This document shows positions 6,607 to 12,589 of a DNA stretch of 12,589 nt, piece by piece. Position numbers and translations under genes: made by a program. The stretch's first letter is position 1. The number at the start of each line of letters is the position of its first letter. The notes under the pieces are model-generated. The model was given only the letters and a program-made list of their open reading frames with translations, searched no databases and had not been told where the DNA came from. The DNA comes from CAWEHT01 sp963808455 (lineage in GTDB: Bacteria > Chloroflexota > Anaerolineae > CG2-30-64-16): the NCBI GenBank assembly GCA_963808455.1, contig CAWEHT010000137.1:1-12589 (forward strand), given 5' to 3'.

Positions 6607-8379
6607 ATGAAGTTCGCACAGCAACAGCACGAGGCCTTTCTTGCGGAGTTGCGGCAGTACCTGGACACGTTGCGCCTGGCCGACCTGCGCGGTGCGGCCC
6701 GGAGCTGGGGATGGGCAGTCCGAGGTAACACCAAGGCCGATGTGGTGGAGGCGACGCTGGCCTATCTGGCCGATGCGTCGCGCATGTCCGCCACCTACGC
6801 CACCCTGCCCGCGCTCGAACAAGAAGCCCTCCTGTGGTGCCAGGTCCTGAGCGGCCCCACCGTGGCGGCCCAGCTGCAGGTCGCCTTACAACTGGTTGCC
6901 AACAGCCAGCTTGACCACACGGCTGCCCAGGAAATCCTGGACGACCTGGTGGAGCGCTGCCTCTTGTTCCGGACCGGCGCCCACCTGGCCGTGCCCACCC
7001 TGTTTGCCGAGTGGTTGCCGCCTTCCGCCGCTCCGGGCTTAGCGGCGGAAGGGCTGCCGCCGCAGCCGGGGCCCGCGATCAGCGCCGAGCAACTGGCGCA
7101 GGATGTGGATGATCTCCTGGCCTTCATCGGCGCCGGGTCGTACGCGGCAGTGCCGGCCGGCACTGAGCCTGAGATGCGCCAGGCCTACCCCACACCTGCC
7201 TACACGCCGCGCCCTGGCCTGCTGCCGGCAGAGACCCTGAGGACCTGGGGCTACGAGAGCGGCGAGGAGCAGGATAAGGCCACTTTCTTGCTGGCGCTCA
7301 TGTTGCGCGGCGACCTGATCCGGGCAAACGCGCCGGGCGGCAAGCTGACGCTGACGGCGCAGCATGTGTCTGACTGGCAGGAGCTGGCGCCCGACGCCCG
7401 GCAGCGCAACCTCCTGGCGTGGTGGCTGTTGGAATATCAGGAGGCCAGCCGGCCGATGGGCAGCCGGCTGCGCTGGCATGAGCTGGACCTTGCTTTGCGA
7501 GGCCAGGGAGATTATCAACTTCGCACACCGGGGTGGTATGTTGACCGGGCATGGCTGGAGAACGACGTGGCCATGTGCAGGGCATCACTGGCCGCTCTGC
7601 TGAGGCTGCTCACGCCGGCTACCTGGTACGACTTGGGGCGCTTCCTCGAGCTGATGTATGGCCTGCAGCGGGATCTGCTGCATTGGAGTGAACACGGTGT
7701 AGAATTGCGCTGGTATCGGGGCAAGACGGCATTGGAACCCAACCGCATGGACCTGGCGACCTGGCGCGCGACGTACGGCTTGTTGGTGCAGGCTTTTGTC
7801 GCCGGCCCGGCGCAGTGGCTGGGTTATTTGCAGGTTGCCAGCCGGGGCAACCTGCCGGTGGTCTTCTTGCGCCCGCCCGAAGCAGAGGCGCAGCCGGCCG
7901 CGTTGCCATCCGATGCCTTGCAGTTTCGAGACGACGAGCTGGTCCTGCGCAATCTCTGGCAGGCCAGCGGCTTGCGCCGCCACATCGGACGCCTGGCCGT
8001 GGAAACCGGGCGGACGAGGCAAGAGACGTTCTACCACGTCGATGCAGCAGCGTTTCGCCGCACGCTGCACGAAGGCATCGACGCCGGTGAGGTGATTCGG
8101 GATTTCACGGCGGCGGGTTTTCCTCTGCCAGAGAGCCTCGCCGAACGGCTGCGGCGATGGCAGGCCATTGCCGGGCGCCATCAGATCTATGAAAACGTGA
8201 GCATGATCGAGTTCGCCGACGACCTGACCGCCGCGGAGGTGCAGGTAGCCACCAGCCTGGGCCGGGCCAACGTCTTTGCTGCCACACCTCGCGCCCTGGT
8301 CGTGCTGGACCCAGCGATTGTCCCCGCCCTGCTGGACGAGCTGCGGCGCAAGGGCTATACGCCGCAGGTGCTGCCGTGA
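6607..8379 (+). CDS. Helicase-associated protein with an XPB N-terminal-like C-terminal module (590 aa), possible p52/Tfb2-like partner
   Basis: No enzyme motif is seen; I assign it by its last 150 residues. From about 439 (FRDDELVL) to the end it follows the pattern of the XPB N-terminal module (Helicase_C_3-like): FYHVDAAAFRRTLHEGIDAG, then FPLPESLAERLRRWQ, then VFAATPRALVVLDP and a final LLDELRRKGYTP. Residues about 10-50 (LDTLRLADLRGAARSWGWAVRGNTKADVVEATLAYL) look SAP-like, and about 55-140 look like a winged helix. The middle (about 240-430) is helical, Trp-rich and of unknown fold. The ATG at 6607 has GGTGAG six bases upstream; an in-frame GTG further up lies within XPB. Its gene starts eight bases after the XPB stop and overlaps the next start by four bases (GTGA). 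A similar gene next to XPB is known in actinobacteria (Rv0862c beside Rv0861c in M. tuberculosis, from memory). A role as an XPB partner is inference. Confidence 0.75.
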   Translation: MKFAQQQHEAFLAELRQYLDTLRLADLRGAARSWGWAVRGNTKADVVEATLAYLADASRMSATYATLPALEQEALLWCQVLSGPTVAAQLQVALQLVANSQLDHTAAQEILDDLVERCLLFRTGAHLAVPTLFAEWLPPSAAPGLAAEGLPPQPGPAISAEQLAQDVDDLLAFIGAGSYAAVPAGTEPEMRQAYPTPAYTPRPGLLPAETLRTWGYESGEEQDKATFLLALMLRGDLIRANAPGGKLTLTAQHVSDWQELAPDARQRNLLAWWLLEYQEASRPMGSRLRWHELDLALRGQGDYQLRTPGWYVDRAWLENDVAMCRASLAALLRLLTPATWYDLGRFLELMYGLQRDLLHWSEHGVELRWYRGKTALEPNRMDLATWRATYGLLVQAFVAGPAQWLGYLQVASRGNLPVVFLRPPEAEAQPAALPSDALQFRDDELVLRNLWQASGLRRHIGRLAVETGRTRQETFYHVDAAAFRRTLHEGIDAGEVIRDFTAAGFPLPESLAERLRRWQAIAGRHQIYENVSMIEFADDLTAAEVQVATSLGRANVFAATPRALVVLDPAIVPALLDELRRKGYTPQVLP

Positions 8380-10835
8380 CCCCCCCACCACTCCGGCAGG
8401 CGGTCGATGCTTTCCGGGCCGGCGAGCTCGCCGCGATGCTGCAAGCAGCCGGGGTGGCCGACGTGCCCAAGAACAAGGAAGGCAAGGTCGCCCTGTGGGC
8501 CGAGCTTATCGGCAACGCCAGGCGGGTCGGCAACGCCCTGTCCGCGCTGAACGAGCGCGAGCGCAAGGCGCTGCAACTGCTCCAGCTGAGAGGCGGCGAA
8601 CTCCGCACCGAACGCTATCGGGCTATTCTGGAAAGAGCCGGTGTCACGCAAAGGCCTGCGCCACAACCACAGTCAGCAGGACGCCCGGGCGCCCTCCTGG
8701 CCGCACGCTCCAGGACAACCACCTACGAGGAGCTGGTGGCAGCGCTGTTGCGGAGCGGGCTGATCTGGAGCCACACGTTGGCCGCCGGGGGCGGCACCAA
8801 GATTGGCTGGGAAGGCGGCCGCTTCGTGTACATCCCGCACGAGGTGGCGGTCCACCTGCCTCCACCTCCCACCCCGGAGCTGCAGTTGCTCCAGGTCGCC
8901 GAAGTGCTGGCGGGTTCTGCCCGCACCTGCCAGCGCGATCTGTATCACTATTGGAGTGTCGCGTACGCGCTGCCGCTGCAACTTACGAATGCCGGCCTCT
9001 TCCGCGTCCCGGACTTGAAGCGGGCGGCCGGCCAAGTGCTGGTATCCGAGGCCTTCGGCACCGGCAGCAAAGAGAGCGATTACCGGCGCCTGCTTTTCCT
9101 GCGGCAACTGGCGACGGCCCTGGGCCTGCTGCAATCAGATTCGGACGAAGGGTTGACAAGGGTTGCTGCGATCCCCTCCCCTCCGCTTTTCGACCAAAGC
9201 GCCACGGAGCGCGTGCGCGCCAGTTTCGCGCACTGGCGTGAAGGGAGGTGGTGGAATGAGCTGTGGGTCACCTACAAGCAAGGCAGCACGCGAGCCTCAG
9301 GCTCGCTGACCGACCCCGCGCCGGCACGCGTGGTGCAAGCTCGTCAGAGTGTGCTGGCGGCACTGGTCGAAACGGCGGGATCACGCACTAAGCTTGCCCG
9401 TGAGAATCGCCATGGTGCGGAGCGCGGGGCACCTCTGCCATGGGCGGGCGCCGCCGCGCGGCGAGACGGCGAAGCCCAGGGGACGGAACCCGGCGGAGCC
9501 GAGCCCTGGATCGCGGTCGAGGATATCCTGGAATACCTGCAGGACCACGACGACGAGTTCCTTATGGGGCCTGAGACGGCACTGCAACGCCAATATGACT
9601 ATTATGCCCGGCGCATGGGCAGCTCGGCCTACATGTACAATGACCTGGGCTGGGTCTGGGAAGGCTTCCAGGACGAGGCCGCCGGCTGGGAAGGCGTAGA
9701 GGCCAACTTCGTGAGGGCCGTGCTGACCGAAGGGCTCTACTGGCTGGGCCTCGTCGATCTGGGCTACGCCTTCGCAGTCAGGCCCGCGGGTGGCAGCGCG
9801 CCGCCGGGCGTTTCGGCGGTTCGCCTGACGGACATGGGGCGGTGGCTTCTGTTGCACGGGCCCGAGCCGTCGGTGCCGTTGCAGGCCGGGCGTGTGGTGG
9901 TACAGCCCAACTTCCGCATCTTCGCGTTCGACCCCATCGGCGACAGTGTGCTGGCGCGGTTGAGCGGTTTCGCCGCTCGCCTGAACGCCGAGCGCGCCAT
10001 CGAATACGAGATGACGCGCGAGACGGTGTACCGGGCTCAACTCGCCGGAACCTCCGCGCTCGAGATCCAGGCCGGCCTGGAAGAGCTGAGCGGGGCAGCT
10101 CTGCCCCAGAATGTCGCCCGCAGCCTGGCTGAGTGGCAGGCTGATTTCGAGCGTATACGCGTCCGCCCGCGAGCTGGCCGGTGGCAGACCGCAGATCCCG
10201 CCCTGCTGGATGCCATGCTGGCAGACCCGGCCGTCGGCCCGGCGGTGCTGAAGCGCGTTTCGCCGACCGGCCTGCTATTCCGCCCGGAGAAAGCGGCCGA
10301 AATCGAGCAGGCGCTCCTGGCCGCCGGCGAACTGCCCGTACGCGCAGCGAATTCCGAAGAAGGCCGGCGGGCCAGCGTCGCCATCGACGCCTCCGGCCAG
10401 GTCAGCTTCGTCCATGCCGCACCCAGCCTCTACACCTATGGTGCCCTCCATCCGTTTGCGGACGAGAGCCCAAGTGGCTGGTGCATCACAGCCGAGAGCA
10501 TCCAGCGAGCCGTACGGAGCGGCCTAGGTGCGGAATACATCCTTGGCGTGCTCGCGGGGCTGGCGCTGGGCGGCCTCCCACAGCCGCTGGAGCGCCATAT
10601 CAAGGCCTGGGCCGGCCACTTCGGGCCCGCCACGGCGCAGACCTTGACCCTGATCCAGTTTCGCGACGACGCCGTGCTGCAAGAGATGTTGGCCGACCCG
10701 GAAATCTCGCCCTACCTGGTGCCCTTCAGGCCAAGCGCGCCCCTGGGCCTGGCCGTGGCAGACCCCGAGAGCCTGTCTCATCTGGCAGCGCTGCTGGTGG
10801 AGCGCGGCATCGAGCTGAAGATATCGGAACCCTAG
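8376..10835 (+). CDS. Large helicase-associated protein with two tandem XPB N-terminal-like modules (819 aa)
   Basis: It is a paralogue of the preceding gene. Residues 1-50 are SAP-like (ELAAMLQAAGVADVPKNKEG) and about 50-165 are winged-helix-like. Another winged-helix-like segment lies around 385-470 (WIAVEDILEYL to GLYWLGLVDLGYAF). Module 1 begins RVVVQPNFRIFAFD at 506, closely matching XPB's PIVVQSDRSVLLEVD, and continues MTRETVYRAQLAGTSALEI (546-564) and LPQNVARSLAEWQADFERI (574-592). Module 2 (about 666-819) has ITAESIQRAVRSGLGAEYIL (from 704) and LPQPLERHIKAWAGHFG, ending LVERGIELKISEP. No ATPase motifs exist. Residues about 340-384 are Gly/Arg/Glu-rich, encoded by a GC-rich palindromic stretch that may be an insertion. 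The GTG start at 8376 overlaps the previous stop, with AGGTG five bases upstream. It is probably co-translated with the 590-aa protein and works in the same complex. DNA binding and helicase activation are inferred, not shown. Confidence 0.75.
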   Translation: MTPPPLRQAVDAFRAGELAAMLQAAGVADVPKNKEGKVALWAELIGNARRVGNALSALNERERKALQLLQLRGGELRTERYRAILERAGVTQRPAPQPQSAGRPGALLAARSRTTTYEELVAALLRSGLIWSHTLAAGGGTKIGWEGGRFVYIPHEVAVHLPPPPTPELQLLQVAEVLAGSARTCQRDLYHYWSVAYALPLQLTNAGLFRVPDLKRAAGQVLVSEAFGTGSKESDYRRLLFLRQLATALGLLQSDSDEGLTRVAAIPSPPLFDQSATERVRASFAHWREGRWWNELWVTYKQGSTRASGSLTDPAPARVVQARQSVLAALVETAGSRTKLARENRHGAERGAPLPWAGAAARRDGEAQGTEPGGAEPWIAVEDILEYLQDHDDEFLMGPETALQRQYDYYARRMGSSAYMYNDLGWVWEGFQDEAAGWEGVEANFVRAVLTEGLYWLGLVDLGYAFAVRPAGGSAPPGVSAVRLTDMGRWLLLHGPEPSVPLQAGRVVVQPNFRIFAFDPIGDSVLARLSGFAARLNAERAIEYEMTRETVYRAQLAGTSALEIQAGLEELSGAALPQNVARSLAEWQADFERIRVRPRAGRWQTADPALLDAMLADPAVGPAVLKRVSPTGLLFRPEKAAEIEQALLAAGELPVRAANSEEGRRASVAIDASGQVSFVHAAPSLYTYGALHPFADESPSGWCITAESIQRAVRSGLGAEYILGVLAGLALGGLPQPLERHIKAWAGHFGPATAQTLTLIQFRDDAVLQEMLADPEISPYLVPFRPSAPLGLAVADPESLSHLAALLVERGIELKISEP
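9409..9463. repeat. GC-rich palindromic stretch inside the 819-aa gene, possible in-frame inserted repeat
   Basis: Two copies of GCCATGG (9409-9415 and 9437-9443) bracket a small hairpin GGTGC/GCACC (9414-9418 and 9429-9433). A perfect 12-bp palindrome CGCCGCGCGGCG follows at 9452-9463. The encoded residues form a low-complexity loop between folded parts. A similar GGAGCGCsGGGC core appears on the minus strand at 834-850 and at about 1285-1300, both in loop-coding parts of the glycosyltransferase gene. High GC content could create this by chance. Confidence 0.3.
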
Positions 10836-10850
10836 TGGTATAATGCCGGC
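10836..10850 (+). promoter_or_regulatory. Extended -10 promoter of the O-antigen-ligase-like gene, leaderless arrangement
   Basis: TGG-TATAAT (TATAAT at 10839-10844, TG at 10836-10837) lies directly after the TAG of the 819-aa gene (10833-10835) and six bases before the ATG at 10851. No clear -35 is seen and there is no Shine-Dalgarno sequence. The transcript would start at or beside the ATG. The arrangement matches the promoter at 2055-2070. Confidence 0.6.
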
Positions 10851-12317
10851 ATGTCTTCCGTGCTGACGCGTGTAGAGTCCCTGCTGTTCAGCCCGATCCC
10901 GCGCAGGGCGCGCCCTGCCCGCGCAGGGCTGGTCGTGGTTGGCGCCCTGCTGGCCGCGTCTTTGGTGGCCCTGGCCGGCCCTGTGCTGGCTCTGGCGATC
11001 TTCATCGTGCTCGCAGGCAGCGTGTTGGTGTTGCGCGATCTGCGGTGGGGATTCGTGGTCCTCTTCGCGGTCATCGGACTGCTGCCCTTTGCCGCCCTCC
11101 CTTTCAAGCTGGGGTTCACACCCACGTTTCTCGATCTCGCGCTGCTGGCGCTCTATTTCGTATCGGTCGTGCGCATCGCCAGGCGCGAGCAGCATGAGTT
11201 GATCGGGTCGGTGCTGGGGATACCCATCCTGACTTTTCTGCTGCTGGCCATCTTTGCTTTCGTCGTCGGCATCCAGTATACTCTGCCAACGTCGACGACG
11301 ATACGGAACTTCGTCGAGTTGGTCCTGGGCATCCTGGCGTTCTTTCTGGTCCTGAATAGCCTCAGCCGGCAAGCCGACATAGAACTGGTGGCCTGTCTGA
11401 TCATGCTGGCGGGCGCCATGGGCGCGGGCGATTGTCGATCGTGATGTACTTTGTTCCGCAGGACTGGGCCATCCGCGTTTTGGACAGCCTCAGCCGATTC
11501 AACTACCCAGGCGGCGCCGGAGCCTTGCGCTACATCAATGACGATCCGAGCCAGGCGATGCGTGCCATCGGCACGCAGATCGATCCCAATGTGTTGGGGG
11601 GCTTCCTCATCCTCATGGCCGGCTTCACAGCGCCACAACTGGTGAGTGCCCGGCCCTTGCTGCCTCGCGCCTGGGTGGCCCTCTTCCTGGCCGTGGAGGC
11701 GCTGGCACTCTATCTAACGCACAGCCGTGGATCGCTGGTTGGGCTGGCGGCCGCCATCTCTGTGCTCGGCGCCTTGCGCTATCGCCGCCTGATCTTGCTC
11801 GAACTGCTGGCTCTGGTAGCGCTAATCTTGCTGCCACAGGCCCAGGCCTATGTTGCGCATTTTGTCGCCGGCATCCAGTTTCAAGACCAAGCGACACAGA
11901 TGCGCCTGGGAGAGTACAAAGATGCTTTGACATTGATCATGCGCTATCCCTGGTTCGGCGTTGGCTTTGCGGGCTCCCCCGACGCCAGCCTGTATATCGG
12001 GGTGTCCAAGCGTTTACCTGCTCATGGCCGAGGAGATGGGCATCATCGGCGTGATCTGTTACCTCGTCATCGTCGCCGGATTCTTCGGCAGCCTGTGGCA
12101 CGCCTGGCGCCGTGGAGGGCAGACGTCTGCGGGGACGATACGGCGCGACGCTAAAAGTCCGCCGCTGGGCACAGGCACCGGCATCCTGGCCGTCATGGTC
12201 GGGGGCCTGTTCGATCACTACCTTTTCAACCTCGTCTATCCGCACATGTCCACTCTATTCTGGATATTCCTGGGGCTGGGCATGGCGGCCACCCTACCAC
12301 GGATTGCCTCTAACTGA
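10851..12317 (+). CDS. O-antigen ligase / Wzy polymerase-like membrane protein, two frameshifts
   Basis: A polytopic inner-membrane protein of the O-antigen ligase/polymerase superfamily, which joins or extends lipid-linked glycans outside the membrane. The restored length is about 488 aa with roughly ten or more hydrophobic segments. Family marks are TQIDPNVLGGFLILMAG, LTHSRGSLVGL (the Wzy_C-type Ser-Arg-Gly loop) and the late stretch DASLYIGVS followed by VYLLMAEEMGIIG. Three frames are needed: 10851 to about 11425, then on to about 12007, then to the TAA at 12317. The first break loses one base (or gains two) near 11425-11431. The second is one extra A in CCAAGC near 12007, whose removal gives YIGVSSVYLLMAEEMG. 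It has its own leaderless-type promoter. Whether it acts as ligase, polymerase or another glycan transferase cannot be told. Its distant link to the glycosyltransferase at 322-2054 suggests surface glycan work. Confidence 0.8.
10898..10929. repeat. 12-bp direct repeat with overlapping palindromes near the start of the O-antigen-ligase-like gene
   Basis: CCCGCGCAGGGC occurs at 10898-10909 and 10918-10929. Between them lies a perfect 16-bp palindrome, GCAGGGCGCGCCCTGC (10903-10918). The CCCTGC strand (10913-10918) can pair with GCAGGG on its left (loop CGCG) or on its right (10923-10928, loop CCGC), so two exclusive RNA hairpins are possible about 50 bases into the message. Confidence 0.5.
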
Positions 12318-12332
12318 ATTCCTGGAGGATTC

Positions 12333-12589
12333 ATGGATATTTCGACGGTCGAACTGAACATTGCGCCTCGTTCGGCTGGGAGGCCGTCTCGACGGCTTGG
12401 TCCGCCGGAGCTCGGCATGCAGCTGCGTTCCTTGGTGGACGCGGGACACTACAAGTCGCCGTCAATATGGCCGACGTCAATTACGCCAGCAGCGTGGCCT
12501 TGCGTGAGCTCATCAGCACCTGGAAGGCGTGCCGCCGCTGGAACCGGGGTGATCTGCGCCTGGCCGAGGTGAACGCCAGTGTTCACCAG
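12333..12589 (+). CDS. STAS-domain protein (anti-sigma factor antagonist-like), partial and with three frameshifts
   Basis: Most likely a small STAS protein of the SpoIIAA/anti-anti-sigma type, a switch that binds a partner kinase or anti-sigma factor. It starts at the ATG at 12333 with GGAGG at 12324-12328. To read it, frames must be joined: MDISTVEL, then LRLVRLGGRLDGL in the next frame from about 12357, then PPELGMQLRSLVDAGHYK back in the first frame from about 12402. Then VAVNMADVNYASSVALRELIS runs in a third frame from 12455, reaching RGDLRLAEVNASVHQ at the window end. The segment NMADVNYASSVALREL is the STAS helix/loop where a phosphorylatable Ser or Thr usually sits (here one of the two Ser). 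About 86 residues are visible of the 110 or so expected, so the 3' end is missing. Confidence 0.7.

Noticed and set aside
7585..8391. Minus-strand open frame of 268 codons
   Set aside because: It is antisense to the C-terminal module of the 590-aa protein, which has clear family features, and shows no domain of its own.
4842..10835. Phage-defence helicase-nuclease system or XPB-Bax1 pair
   Set aside because: No nuclease, methylase, TIR or PD-(D/E)XK motif was found in the partner proteins, and nothing resembles Bax1. The XPB motifs (RED, QRLGRILRPK) match the housekeeping XPB family.
10524..11372. Minus-strand open frame of 282 codons
   Set aside because: It spans the end of the 819-aa gene and the start of the O-antigen-ligase-like gene in antisense. 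Its Gln/Arg/Asp-rich make-up is typical of the complement of GC-rich coding DNA, and it has no recognisable domain.
1..12589. CRISPR arrays, tRNA or rRNA genes, insertion sequences
   Set aside because: No regularly spaced repeats, tRNA-like cloverleaf or CCA ends, rRNA segments, transposase motifs or IS-type terminal inverted repeats were seen on either strand.

Overview
This is a GC-rich bacterial window. Its gene content (an XPB helicase with adjacent helicase-associated proteins, a dicluster ferredoxin starting MTHVIFDLC, a Crp/Fnr regulator, a multi-TM glycosyltransferase-like protein and a Wzy/O-antigen-ligase-like protein) best fits a Chloroflexota bacterium, probably of the Anaerolineae type. 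That placement is inference from protein resemblance, not a computed result.

Layout. (1) 79-293: the N-terminal piece of an RpiR-type regulator, cut off after its helix-turn-helix. (2) 322-2054, minus strand: a polytopic GT-C/GT87-like membrane glycosyltransferase with a frameshift near its C-terminus. (3) 2055-2207: a compact divergent regulatory region with overlapping promoters and a perfect inverted repeat. (4) 2208-2876: a Crp/Fnr-family regulator. (5) 2882-3355: a ferredoxin gene with a near-consensus promoter, a strong Shine-Dalgarno and two downstream hairpins, the second a good intrinsic terminator. (6) 3440-10835: five plus-strand genes packed like one operon: D-2-hydroxyacid dehydrogenase, NUDIX hydrolase, XPB-type helicase, and two large helicase-associated proteins (590 and 819 aa). 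(7) 10851-12317: an O-antigen ligase/Wzy-like membrane protein behind its own extended -10 promoter. (8) 12333 to the window end: a partial STAS-domain protein.

The most interesting part is 4842-10835. The N-terminal module of the XPB helicase can be recognised by eye again once in the 590-aa protein and twice in the 819-aa protein, so four related modules lie in about 6 kb. The accessory proteins put winged-helix-like or SAP-like segments before these modules. This resembles the p52/Tfb2 subunit of eukaryotic TFIIH, which pairs with XPB through a domain related to XPB's own N-terminus. I propose a bacterial XPB-plus-p52-like complex, probably acting on DNA opening or repair. The analogy is inference.

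A caution on sequence quality: about nine small frameshifts interrupt otherwise well-conserved genes (glycosyltransferase 1, dehydrogenase 1, XPB 2, O-antigen ligase 2, STAS 3), with possibly more in the RpiR fragment. In each case the protein resumes cleanly in another frame. Sequencing or assembly indels are the simplest explanation. Gene spans below are given across the frameshifts.
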